This document shows positions 1-12,654 of a DNA stretch of 64,000 nt, piece after piece. The DNA is taken from contig BCHP01000003.1 of assembly GCA_001599675.1 (NCBI GenBank), forward strand, positions 4,000,028 through 4,064,027. Reading direction: 5' to 3'. The notes under the pieces are model-generated. The model was given only the letters and a program-made list of their open reading frames with translations, did not search any database and was not told where the DNA came from. Source of the DNA: Basipetospora chlamydospora. Its lineage: Eukaryota > Ascomycota > Sordariomycetes > Microascales. Within the stretch, counting starts at the first letter, position 1. Every line of letters begins with the position of its first letter. The translations under genes and the position numbers were made by a program.

Positions 1-3000
1 ACGGAGAAAACCGCGGTGCTTGCTCTTGCTTGTCCCGTGTGTGCCTGCCGTGCCTGTCACCACACCACCCCTTGCAGGTTTTTTTTTTATCCGGCTCGGA
101 CTTTTAATAGCAGCGCAGATATTCTGAAAGAGATGAAGATGCGACGGACGGCCTGGGTGGTGGTGTGCAGATACAGACATGTTGTACGTTGTATTGTTTT
201 TTTCTTTTTCCTTTTTTCTTTTTTTTTAGACGAAGAAACACGGCAGTTGGCACCAAGTCTCCGGATACACGCATCAACTGGCCAGCCCCTCGCCCCTTTC
301 GTCTTCCGCAGTCTTCGCTCAGTTCCTTTCCAGCATAGCCTCCGGCAGCGCCGGTGAAATCGGCGTTGCTATCCGCATCCAATGTCGCCTAGAGCGGCCA
401 CGGAAGGATTCCAAGAAGCAGCAAGCAGCATCAAGAAGGAGCAGGCAGCATGCACGCATGCATTAGCACACCCAGTCCAGTCCGCGACCTGCCTAGCTGC
501 AGCTTTACCGCTACAGTAACATCGTGAGCTTCGGAGGAGGAGGATGAGGACGCCGGCCAAGTTTTGTTGCCTGTGATATTATCCGTAATTCGAACTTGGT
601 ATCAATTCCCCAGTACTCGAAAGGAAAGGAGTATTACCTACATGTATGCCACTGCGTCCAGTGTGTCATACTCGTACGAAATCAAGCCTCTTTCATCTCC
701 ACATCCCGCTCAGCCGTTCAGCCCCCGAGAGTTAGAAGGGAATCGAAAAGTCGAAGTGAGAGACACTGGCGTGGCTGCGAAGGAGTCTAGAAGTCGTCCG
801 TCACTTGGGGGAGTACTTTAGTGTACTCTGTATGTGTTTGGCTAGAGACATCGAATCAATTTGTGGCTTTCTTCTTTCTCCCCCCCTTCTCTTTGCGCCT
901 CCGCCATGACCCATACAACATCGAGCGTACATTAGCTGCGCACCCACTCAGTTCCCTGAGCAGTGCGGGACGTGATAATACTCGGTGCGTGTGTGGTTGG
1001 GTTGGCGAGAGCCCAGAGATGGCGGCCCGTGCGATCTCAGGTTGACGAACGACCTCCAACCTCTGACCTCCCAACATCCGACCTCCAATACAAGACGGAA
1101 TACCACCACACACAGCTGCACCACCACTGCACTGCACACACACAAACACATGCGGCGAACGGGTGTTTCTAACCCGTTGTAGCTGGAAGGCCCGTCATGA
1201 CTAATTAGCCCCGACACCGCGTTTCTCTTGATTCTTGGTAATTAATTGAAAGAGGAGAGATTCGCGAGTATATCCGGAACTGGCATGCTCCGCCACGGGA
1301 CGGTGGGTGCAGCCTTGAATCCGGCTGCTTGGGTACGAAGGAGTAGGTGTCAAGTCTACCCAAGACGTCAACTCTGGTGTGCATGCGTGTTCACGACACG
1401 AGGGTGTCCCTGTCAGCGGTCCCCCAAAAACACGCCGCCAAAGATTGAACTATTGATCATCTCGGATATACGAGTAATTAAAAGGAATCTCTCTATTGAA
1501 CATCAATTACGGAGCCCAGGCCCACGAGCACGAGTTCCTGGAACAGCCCTAATAACTCTAATCGTCTGCTTTTCGTCATATGTACATGGAACAAAACGCT
1601 CTTTGTGATGACCGGGATCACGGCAGCAGGTCTAAGCTACATGAAGCATCTTGAGATGCGGTCGTGTGCGGTTATCCGTCGCCACTCGCCCAACCTCCCC
1701 TCTTGATGCGCGAGTTCATCGTTTTACCCATCTTTCTTTAGTGTCCAGGGACCCAGGCATCAAGGCCCACGGGCTGGGGTTATTATTGTTTTGTATCCTG
1801 CCTGTGACACTGGGGCGTGAGACAGGTTCCCTGGCCGCGCTCCGACTCGGACTAGCGCTTCGATCTACCCCAGTGCTGGATCTGGACTCGCGATCGGATG
1901 CTGCACTAGCCAGGAGAGGGAAGACGGACTGCATGTGGCATTGGTTTCCAGAAAATGCTAGCACAGGGGTCAATTTCTCTCGGGCGCTCGCAAGTCCGAG
2001 GACGGGCGAACTGGAGTATCTGTATTACTCATATCGTGATACTGCGGCCATGGTTATCCCGTGACTTTACAAGTACGGATGACATTGAGCGCCTCAGAGA
2101 ATCATCGATCATCGATCATCATCACCGATTACCCATCGACTCCTTGATGCCTGGAATTGTGAGGCATTGAAGGTCCCGCCAGCACCCTGTCCCTACTTGG
2201 ATGGAGTGATGGCACCGAGAAGTCATCAGCAAAGGACACACACACCACACGCCTTACTTGACGGAGTTTAGCCTTGGGCTCGCTTCGGGTTGAGAGCTAA
2301 TACTGATGAGAGCCACGAGTCATGGTAGTACTGCTACGAGGAAGATGGCTCGTGGAAGTCAGGGGGCCTGTTGCGACTACTCGTCCTCGTGCGACGCCCT
2401 ATCCAACCCAAGTGGGACGGACCCTTAGTCGACCTGACGGAGACACGAGGAGAAGGGGGAGGACGAGAACGAGGGACTGGAGTAGGATGGGAGTGAACAG
2501 AGTACGAGCAAGGGTATAATTAGGCTAGGTAGCACACTAGGTATTATTAATTCACTATCTCATGGCAGTCCGTTGGGAAGGAAGTGGTTTGGCCAAATTC
2601 TCATCCTCGCTGTGAAGATCAAAGTCTTGCAGTCACCCGACTCTCCTGTGGCCTGGTTTGAGGTGGGTTGAGTACGAGTCATCAGTCCTTGCTGCGCCTA
2701 AGAATGATACCGTAGCATTTCTCCGGACTGGGGAAGTTGGCCAGGCGAACTCGTGGAGTACGAGTAGATTGGAGATGATGCAATTCTGGGATTGGAAGCC
2801 GGGGAAGGGAGAAATGTCCATCATCATCACTGGTGATGCGGTGTGTGCCTTTGCGACTCCAAACCCCACCCATCTCAATTACGACTACGGAGTAACTCTG
2901 CGAAATCCCCCTCCCTTGGTTGAGAGATGCGATTTTCAATGCATATTCTTCCACAACCAAGGCTCCGACTGGCCGGCACGGCCGCTTCGTGAATTATCTG

Positions 3001-5650
3001 GTCCTTGGGATGCGAAATATTGGACAGCGCATACAATAATTACTTGGTACAAGTGCGAGCACGAGAGTCCGTGGGGCAAGTTGTCGGCCAGAACACAGCG
3101 GCCCAGCACCACCACGGAAACGGAATGGACGGGCGGCGGACGGCCCATTCTCACCAGACCCAGGTCCGTGGACGAACGAAGACGCGACCCAATCCGCCGT
3201 CCCGAACGAAGATGCTGGGGGCGCGGATGCAATGGGGATCCCGGTGACCGCTGACGAGCGAACGATGCACGCCAGACCTCGTCCCGGGGACTGCGAGTAC
3301 GGATTGGGAGGACTGGCTGCCGACCCACGGGTGCTGGAGCGAGTGTTTTGCTTTTCGTACGAGTACAAAGAACACTACTCCGTACATACGTACATACGAT
3401 ACGGAGTAGTACGGATACTCGGTATGTTTCGTACGGGGTTGCTCGTAGCGCAAAGGGCTTCAAATTCTGTCACATCTCACCTTTTCTCCGGGTTTCCCCG
3501 TTTCCCACCATTCGGAGAATATCGTGGGGATGGGTACATACATACTCCGTACGAGTAGTACTCCAGCCTCGAGTCCCAGCTTGGGGTCTCATTACGGAGT
3601 AAGAAACGGAGAGGAAATCCGCCCCTCGTGCTGGGCCCGCTGGGGACAGGAGCTGAACAACACTCCACCGCCGCACCCACCCTCTCTCAGCCGGCCCGGA
3701 CTGGATGACGCTGTCTCTTCTGATCCCTGCTAGTCCAGGGAGGCCCCCTGTCTGAACCCCCCTGTCTTCCCCAAACCGGATAGGAGTGATGAACCCACTG
3801 TGTTCCCCTCACGAGGCTCTGCATATTGATATTGATATTTTTTTTTTCTTTTTCTAGAGTACGAGGCACGGAGCACCAAAATTGCAAACTCGTACGGATC
3901 AATGGAAAGGAAGGCAGCCAGCCAGCCACCCTTCCTTCCACGAGCATGTCCTCAGCCCCTGTACTCCATGCCACACCTGGTTCAGTTCAGATATCCGGGA
4001 CTTCATGTCCTCCCAGTCTCTTCTGCTTCGGTACGCCGTCCTTCGTACTCCGTAACTCCGTAATAATAACCCTGCCTTTTGCTCCGCCGATCCCATTCTT
4101 CCAGGGCCCTTGCTCCCCACGTCAACTTTTTCATCCTCGACTCTGGATTCGCTCAGCTCCCCAGGAGATCGGCATGCTGTGCTCCTAGTTGCGGTTTTTA
4201 TCTTTTCCTTCCTTTTTTTTTTTTTTTTTCCTTTACTTTCCCAGGGACCTGTCTTGCCGACCTAGCCATCTCACCGGCATGACATTGGCGCTCGCCGTGA
4301 CCCCTAAACTACCGGCAACATCCCGGTCCAGTTGTTCGTATCTCTTATTACGAGTGCTCCATGGCTCGGAGCTTCGCAGCTCGTAAAAGCGGACAGAAAA
4401 ACAATTCGCCTTGCCGATGACCTTTCCAATCTGGACGGACGGCCTCTAGTTCGATCCCCCGCCACAAATCTCAACATGAAGCCATGGGCGCACCGAGGAG
4501 ATTGAGATTCCGGTGAACGAGACCGGACGACATCATCCCAGCTTATCACCAAATCATTCACGGTGCTGCAAAGTATTAGCCAATCCACCAACCACTACGA
4601 GTCAGTATCGCCACGCTTTCTCTCCCCCCCTGCAGCTTTTGTACTCTGTACTCCGTAATCACCATCAAGTGCCGGCAGGGGCAAGGCCCCCTCCCCTGCT
4701 AGCTAGCACAGGGGGGCAGATCCCATCCCATGATAGCTCTCCGTCCATCCTCCGTAGCGTACTCCGTATATCCGGCGGAGCACCCTTGCGGCCTTGCCCA
4801 ACTGCCCTGTCCGGCCGCCGGTCGGTAATTAATTGCACAGGCGGCGATTTGCCGGGGCGAGCCCGAGTCGATGGGCTCGGCACTATTATACCCCTTGCAC
4901 GACTTTCGCACGTACTGCCACTCGTACTCGTCATTACTCGTAATTATGAACAAGAGTTTTTCTCGGTGACAAGCTGAGCTCGGACACGAGAAACGTTGCG
5001 AACTTGGTTGACAAGATTGAGGCTCGTCAATGCCGCCTTTCCTACGAGCGAGTACATGGACAAAGCCGGGCCATCCCGGCCTTTGGTTCCCAGCAAGGAA
5101 TACCCCAGCTTAGTAGAGCTGCGCGTATCAGTATGGAGGACCGCCACTCTCGTTTGGACAATCTTACCGCTCGCAATATCGATAAAACCGGCCCGCCATC
5201 CTTCCCGGGACCCGGGATCATCGCTGTAATTCGGCCTTTGGGAGAGGCTGGGGAGCCGCCGTGCAACGTGCAACGTGCCCCGAGCGCCGTGTGCCGTGGC
5301 TCGGTGCTCGTTTACCGATCCTATTCTGGGACACACAAACATCAAGTAGAAGGTATCATTACTTCGTATGGGCAGGGATTTGCCCTAGGCAGCACAAGGT
5401 CAGGAAATCATTGATCCGTTTTGGTACCACAGCATCGCGAAAAGGCCTGCGGATTGAGCTGCATCATGATATCGGACGCTTCATCATTCCGCGAGCTTCC
5501 TCCAACGCGTCTACTGATGGAATTATCTCACCGAAAACAACCGCTTCCAGCCCGTCAATAAGAACTACTACATCATTGCACTCTGTGTTCTGTCCCTTTC
5601 CCCTCAACTTGAAAATGATAATCAATCATCAATAATACCACTATCTTGCC
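1..5650. other. gene-poor region, no supported gene
   Basis: About 5.6 kb without a reading frame I can assign to a gene. The open frames are short, overlap on both strands and have no recognisable domain. Base composition is more mixed than in the GC-rich coding exons downstream. Pyrimidine runs occur near 80-90, 196-228 and 4205-4230. Between 2886 and 4768 there are eight exact copies of TACGGAGTA or its complement, plus related TACGAGTA strings. The right end is the 3' flank of the Dicer-like gene, which is transcribed leftwards. A small spliced gene with very short exons could be missed here. Confidence 0.6.
2886..4768. repeat. cluster of TACGGAGTA/TACTCCGTA 9-mers
   Basis: Exact copies start at 2886, 3376, 3400, 3543, 3593, 4046, 4649 and 4760. 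They occur in both orientations; 3376 and 3400 face each other as an inverted pair 15 bp apart. Near-matches such as TACGAGTA, GTACTCTGTA and ACTCCGTAA lie between them. By chance one would expect about 0.5 exact copies, both strands together, in the whole 64 kb. Function unknown. Confidence 0.85.
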
Positions 5651-8600
5651 TTAGACCGCTGTCCCGTGATCCGCCCCTCCCGCCTCCGCCACCTCCTCGT
5701 CCTCCTCGTTTCCCCGGCACACACACCCGAATCTCTCCCTGAACCCCTCTACGCTCAGCCCCTCGAGCTCCTCGAGAGCCTTCCGCGCTGCCCCGACCTT
5801 GGCAACCCGACCGCTCGCCGCCTTGGCCACCGCAAACACCACCCCGTGAACCAACACCCCGGCCGCCACCTCCACTGCCGTGAGACACGCTGCTCCAGCA
5901 TCCACGCCTGGAGCGTCCTCCTTGACCAGCACGCGCCACTCAGAGCAACCGAACTCGCGCGCCATCTTGGTCGCCAGGAACGTCACGGGGTGGCGGTTCG
6001 CGAACGAGTCGTAGAGCGCCATGTTCTTGAAGTAGGGTTGCACGCGCTCCGCGAAGAACTCGCGCACCTTGCTGTAGTCGTAGCCCGAGTCTACAAACAT
6101 GGCTCCCAGATACGCCTCAACCATGTCGGGGAGACACTTCGGCGGCTGCCCAACGTTGACCCAGAAGCTCCTATCGTACGAGCCCTCGGGGCGGCCGCTC
6201 TCCCTGGCGTCGCGGCACGCCTGCTCGAATGCGACCTCGAGCTCCTCCACGTACGCCTTGATCCCGCTCAGCAGCGCGGCATGTACAGAGAGGAGGTGCC
6301 GGTGTAGCCCCAGCCTCACGCATAGACACCCCAGGAACTGGTTCGATACCATGGCCATCTTGTGCTCTGTCAACCACTGTGGGTCGGCGTCGGGGAAGTT
6401 CTTGTACAAAAAGTCCACGCAGACCATGTCCAGAAGGGAGTCCCCTAGGAACTCGAGGCGCTGGTAGTTGGGCACCTTCTCGTAGGGATACGACGGGTGC
6501 TTGAATGCGCTGCGGATTAGCGCCGGCCACTTGAATTCGTAGCCCAGCATCTCATGCGCCTGCCGCGCCGTCTCCCTTTGTGAAGCTGTGGGATTGTCGG
6601 ACTGCCACGCGGGTATCTTGTATGCTGCATAGTACTCATCCCATCGCTGCATATTGTGGTTCTTGCTGTTGACCACGGCCGTCACCGCCTTCACGGCCAT
6701 GTCAAAGTTTGGGCGCTTCGAGGGGTCACCGTCCGTCTCCGGGTCCGAGAAGCTCAGGTATGCCGCGCCAATGATGGCCTCACACACGTCGGCGACTGAC
6801 TTGTCTGAAAGGGTGTGCCCATCCTCCTGCTTCGGGGCCTTTCCCTTTTTGAGCCTCAGTCCCGATGGGTACCACGTGCGCCGGCTGAATGACTTGGACC
6901 TCACGAACTCCTGCAGGTTCAGGTCCACCGCCGTGTTGAACAGGTTCTTGTTGCAGATGAGTATCATGCGTTCCACGTGGTATTCGAACTCGTCCTGGTC
7001 CGGGGACTGTGTGAACAAGGCAATGGTGGTCGCCATTTTGAGGAAAGAGTCTCCGAGGAACTCCAGCCTCTCGTAGTTCTTACCCATCCCGCCCTGGAAG
7101 TTAATCTGCGTCTCCTGGGCGTCGTCCGTATTGTCGCTGTCTTTGGTCATTGCCTCTAGAGCTAGGGCAGGACGTATAGTGAGACCCAGAACCTCGCAAG
7201 CCTCCAACGCGATGAGGTTCGAGTCGATACGGTGGATGATGGCGGGAAACGTAAACGCCATTGCCGCCGCACGAGATGGGATCTGTTTCCTTGTCAGTCT
7301 AACGATCAACATATTCCAAGACGTCTTCTTTCATCTCTGACTCAGTACTTACCGAGGACATTGCCAGCGGCTCCAAGATTACAAAACAGGTCTTTGGCTT
7401 CTCAACCTCGTCTTCAACAAGATCGTCCAGGAGATTCTGTCTCAACGACACGATCTGTGCTTCGGCAACCGGCTGGTCCTGTTTCCATGTTCGCAGCGCC
7501 CTGGCTCGCGACCACATGCTGATGCTGTACTCTTGGATGTTGTGCTCAAGGGCCTTCCAACCTCTGAATGTCGGATCCGGCACTCCCTCGGGGACTGGAT
7601 CCAACGGTTTGAGATCCTTTCTCACCCGGATAGTGTACAGCTTTCGAGCGCCGTCGAACGGATCAACAACGAACCTGTCCTTGAAGAATCCCTCGGGATC
7701 ATCATTGTTCTCATCGAACTCCAGTTTCTCGTAGTCCTTCACCACCTGGAGCGCTTGCCAATCGATGACATCGGCGGATGGCTTGTCCATCTGTGAGTAG
7801 GGGAAATCGTGGCCCTCAACCACCGGCGCCAGGAAATAAGGCATCTCGCCAGCAGTTGCATCAAAGCTCTTGCTGAAGACATCTTGGAACACACGAAGGG
7901 TGAATACGCGTAGTAGCTCAATCCGTTCGGGGCTATCGGCGAAAGAAATCGGCCGCGGTAGAGAGGACAAGCGGACTTCCGAATCATTTCCTCTGCCAAA
8001 GTAGAGAGGGAAGCTCGGGAGATCAGGAAGCCGTTTCCGCGTGAGGAGTACAAGTGGACATGTCGGCCTTCCCGCCGATTCGGGCTTGCTCAGAGTGAGA
8101 ACAGTGCAATGCAGCTGCTCCGTCTGATCAAGTTGAGACCAGACCGCCGGCTTCAGCAGCATCTTGTAAAGTGCCGACTTCTTCGAGCTCACCGCGAGTC
8201 GCGCGTTCCGCATAGCGGGGAGCTTCCTCTTGAAAATCGGTTGCAGATGTTCATCGATGTACTTCTTCTGTATCAGCTCCACACACAAATCAAACGCGGC
8301 GGAGCATTTCGCGGCCTGCTTGCTTCGCTGTGGTGATCCACGCTTCGTCTGTATAGGGGACTTGTCCGGAAGTATGACCTGGGCGACGAAGCCCTTGCCC
8401 GTGCTGGTGACGAGGAACTCAGGGACGAGGTTGGCCTCACCTCTTTCCTGGAAGCTGGCGACAAACGCACTCAGGACTTCAAGGCTGTGGGTGAAGGTCA
8501 GTTTTGCCCCTGTCGACCTGATGACATATGACTTGTGATGCTGCTCCATAAGCATGTTGGCCAGATGAGCGTGAGGAGCGTCCAGGCGGCGGTCATCCGG

Positions 8601-10952
8601 GAGCTGGGCGCAGAACCTCCTGAGAGTGGCCGTGTCGTAGCAAGCTTGGGTGAGTTTTCTAAGATGCAGGGAATTGCCTTCCTCGACCATGTTGATGTAC
8701 TTGGAGCTCTGGTGGCGAGCGCGGCCCTTGGACTGGATGTACTGGATCATGGAATTGCAGAGGTCGAAGCGGATGATGATGTCGCAGTCGGGAATGTCGA
8801 TCCCCTCTTCGGCCACAGAACTGGCAAAAAGGCAGTTCAACTTCCCCTGTCTGAACTTGTGAATGACAAGGACCGCCTCGCGGTAACTCATTGAGGTAAG
8901 GTCAGGGTCCGAGTGGTAGCCAACCTGTCTCCGCTGTTAGCATCAAGTAGTAGGGCATCACATCCTTAAAGGTAGTCTTACCAGGTATGAGGGTCGTAAG
9001 AAGGGGAGATGGTCGCTGAGCTCCAAAAAGATCTCAACCAGCATCATGGCAGTATGCCTCCTGTCGACGAACACAATGCACTTGTGGTCGCTCGCAGTGC
9101 AAAAATACTCCTCGAGGATGTTGAGGAGAGTGATGACCTTGGAGGACAGGCTGGAAGCATTCTTTTGCAGAGGCTCAGACGGGTGGTTGTCGATCAGTTT
9201 CTTCAGCTCGTGTACTGCAGCGACGGGGTCGTCCACCGACGAAGTGAATTGGAGGACGCCGGCGTACTTGTGGGCGTGGCTCTCGGCTCTAGCTATCAAT
9301 GGAGCCAAGTCTCTATCGGCGAAGCACATCTTCCAAAACCGGTCTGCGACCCAGGGGCCGAGCTCGGCTGGGCATGCGGCAGCGAACTTGACGTGCTTCT
9401 TGAACATTGAGTTGTCCTTTGTGAGCGGAGCAATCTTTTTCATCAGGTCAGTCTCGACCCCCTGGTGCAGTCGCGGATATACCATCTTGAGCTCTTCGTT
9501 GACCCTTCCACCGAACTCTTGGTTTAGTTTTCCAGTAGACACAGTCGCGATCTCACTGCACAAGAGCGACTCGAGCTGGCGGGAAGCAAGCTGGACATCC
9601 GTCTTCCCATCCACGGGAGATGCGGTCATCCCGAGAATACGAGGACGGTTTTTCATGTCCCTCTCCCGGAAATAGTAGTCCTTGATGATCCTGGCGTATG
9701 TGTGGTTCTTCTTTGCGTGATGGGCCTCATCGAAGATGAGGAGATTGATTTGGTTCATCCGAATGAAGGAGTGCGCAAGGCATTTCTGGAGTATGGCAGC
9801 CGTGCAAACGATGACTTTGTTCTTTGCAAAAGACTCGTCCCAAAACTGCTTGGTCCAGCTAGTTTCCGTCTCTTGGCCGAAGGACCTGCCAACCTCGTAC
9901 GGCAGGTTGGCAACCAGAGCGGACCACTGTTGGTCTAGCAGGGCAACCTTGTCGACCTACAGTAGATGTTAGCGCTTCGCCGCCTTGGTTATCGTCGTGG
10001 CGTGTATGGTTTGCAGAATGAATTCTTTGAGGTGATTCGTGTTACATACCAAAAAGAAGGCAATTTTGTGTGCTTGACCAGCTTCGCGATTTGCCAACTC
10101 CTGCTCGATAACATGCCTTAAGAGAAGGATGGCAATGAGAGTCTTTCCGGAACCTGGTATAGTGCGTCAGTGTCTAGTAGTGGATGGGGTTTAAGATTTG
10201 TACTGGTGGAAGGACACACCAGTATCAAGAACGATGATGGTGTTCTTTTTCTTGGCCCTCTCGAAAAGTTCAAGCTGATACTCCCTGGGAGAGTCAAGGA
10301 TATAGCGACTTTGGCTCTCCTTGACAAGAGCAGCAGTGGTCATGTGTGCCACATTTTCTGCATCCAGGAGGGTGGACTTCTTCTTCAGGTGCACGTTGGG
10401 ATTCTTGTGGAGCCACGTCTCGAAGACAGCCGAGTCCATGCGTTTCTTCTCAGAGACGATTCTCGGAGCGTTGGCCTCGCAAGGGACCCTGTACTTGGCC
10501 CCATCTTCGTCATCATCGTCGTCGTCGACGTCATCTTCATCGTCCACCCCATCCTCGTGGTCTAGGGTTTCGGAGGCAGGGTAGATTTCATCCTCCGCTG
10601 ACTCTCGAGGGCGGTTATAAAGCCTGCTGTCCTTTGTAGAAGCCGCTCCACTAGAAGGCCTAAAAGATGCGAACGACCCAACGTCATCTTGTGAACCATC
10701 CGTTGATGAAGTGGTCAATGTCGATGCCTGCGCATCGGAAGGGGGGCTGCGGGAGAGGGTCTCACTCGACCCGTCGGAGAGCTGGAGATTCGACAGCATC
10801 AAAAGGTCATCACGGCTAGAACCCCCATGGCGGGAAAGTATGGGGAGATGGGGTTGAGCTGGTGGTCGACGGGGTTTACTACCCTGATGAGCCTCTAGTC
10901 CCACAGGCTCTGCTGGGGAGAGGTCAAGAAGATCACCTGCCATCCACCCCAT
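5651..10952 (-). CDS. dcl1: Dicer-like protein 1 (fungal DCL1)
   Basis: Cytoplasmic endoribonuclease that cuts double-stranded RNA into small RNAs for RNA silencing. Five exons: 10952-10220, 10153-10050, 9956-8982, 8924-7353 and 7282-5651, giving 1671 residues. An acidic, low-complexity N-terminal extension of about 225 residues precedes the helicase. Walker A (DTGSGKT) is at 243-249 and is split by intron 1; DEAHH starts at 355; helicase motif VI (QSKGRAR) is near 668. A Dicer dimerisation domain follows at about 745-835 and a PAZ-like region at about 970-1100. Two RNase III domains carry RLEFLGDS signatures with acidic residues E1202, D1206, D1293, E1296 and E1405, D1409, D1514, E1517, so both sites look intact. 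A divergent dsRNA-binding region ends the protein. The order of domains and the DEAHHAKKNH string fit DCL1 better than DCL2. The splice sites are inferred by eye but keep frame throughout. Confidence 0.93.
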
Positions 10953-12654
10953 GTTTAGTGTTTCTGGGACTGTCGGAGGGACAGGTTGAACACATTGGTT
11001 GCTTGGTTACGGGTGGGTTTTAGGATTGTAGACACGGGAATGATGGAAGATAGAAGAATTGCTGAAGTGGGTAAGAACCTCGATAGGCCCGGTCTTGGGG
11101 GAGAGTCGGGTGTAGGAAGAGGCGTTTGCTGGTTATGTTGGAAGGAGACGGAGTGAAGAGATGCCTGCACCTGCCGCGGGCAGGATTGAGAGCAGGAGGT
11201 TCAGCAGCTTATCGGATTGGGAAGGTCCAGGGGATACCATGTTTTCGTAGAGACCACCTTAGGAAAGCGCCATGTACCAGGACTTTTCGGTTTGAAGATT
11301 ACCCAGTAAAATGTTGACAGCCATGAGATGTAGAAGGAAAGGAGAAACGGAGGGGCTTGAAAGGTCGAGAAAGTAGAACAGGTTGCCAAGGTTGGCAAAA
11401 GTGGTGGTTGCGCAAGGGAGGAGGATCAATGTTTGCGAAAAGTCCGTTTCAATGGGTACTTACATGGAGGTGCAAACATGGCCAACGACGCAACATGACG
11501 GGACGGGGGTATACGAAAGCACCCAATGCCATTTTGGATAGTTAATGAAGGCGATATGCAATGAGCAACGGCTCGACTATAACCAACAAGCTCGGTGTAA
11601 GCCGACCAGGACTTACAGAAGGAACCCGGCACGATGGATCAGCTCGACCGAGACGATACTTGGCCACGCGTTTGTAAAGACAGCCACGTCCACATGTAAG
11701 ATGAAGGCCGACGCCGTGGGCAATCGCTGAGCGTGGTAACAAGCGTCTCGGCTGCTATTTTCTCCCATGACTTGATATTGGATCCCCTTTGTCGTTTCGC
11801 GACAGGGGGTCGGGAGGGGCTTTTCATGCGGGCGATAACACTCGCGACTCGCAACAGACCAACAGACCTTCTAGACGGGTATTATCCGAGAAAGTAGATC
11901 CGTGATCTGGGAAGCAATTGCAAGACCAAGCAAAGTGGTGATGGGACCTCATACTTGATCGAAATATGGGGGTTTTCGGTCTATAGTGGATCAAGTTCGT
12001 GTCCCGGAACATTCGGTATGTTGTGTCGGGCACAGTCTGGTACGTACGGGCGGAAATTTCTCCAGGGGGCAACCGGAAGATTCTTTGATTGGCTTGCACC
12101 CCCTCGTCTATTCCGACGACAGGCTAACAAAGACTTCACCATATTCACATCTCTACAGGACAACATCAGGAGGTTAGCGAGCAAGCAATTCTTCGTCACG
12201 ACAGTCATGTTATCCTCAAGACTCATGACGAGGGGTTAGCCTCCTGGCCCAGCACAGGCACGAAAACCGGCAACGATCTCTCCTTCAGCCTAGCTTCAAC
12301 AGCGTAGATTTGGACCGGGACCCCGCCTTCAAGTTCCCTGCGACATCATGGCTCGTCACTGTCAGCTGTGTAGAGCTGTCTCGAATTTTCTTTTTTTATC
12401 ACTACGAATCTATGGTACTCGACCACTGTGAGAATGTGATACAGCACCGATGGTAGCTCACCCTCCATTAGCGCGTCACAACCACCTGGCCTAATCCGTC
12501 GTCCTCCTGGGGGTATCAACTATCAATCAACCTTGCTTGCGCCCTGAAAATGCTCTCCGCCCGTCATGAAACCTCACCAACTCCACGCAAAGGAAAATAA
12601 CGGAAGCCGAACGAGGACCTTCCTTGTGTCACCCACTCCCAAGGGCTCCACCAT
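10953..12654. other. intergenic region between dcl1 and the AT-hook gene
   Basis: About 1.7 kb between two minus-strand genes. It must hold the dcl1 5' leader and promoter (right of 10952) and the 3' end of the AT-hook gene (left of 12655). Open frames are under 95 codons and unrecognised. No repeat of note; I saw no copy of the 9-mer found elsewhere in intergenic DNA. Confidence 0.55.
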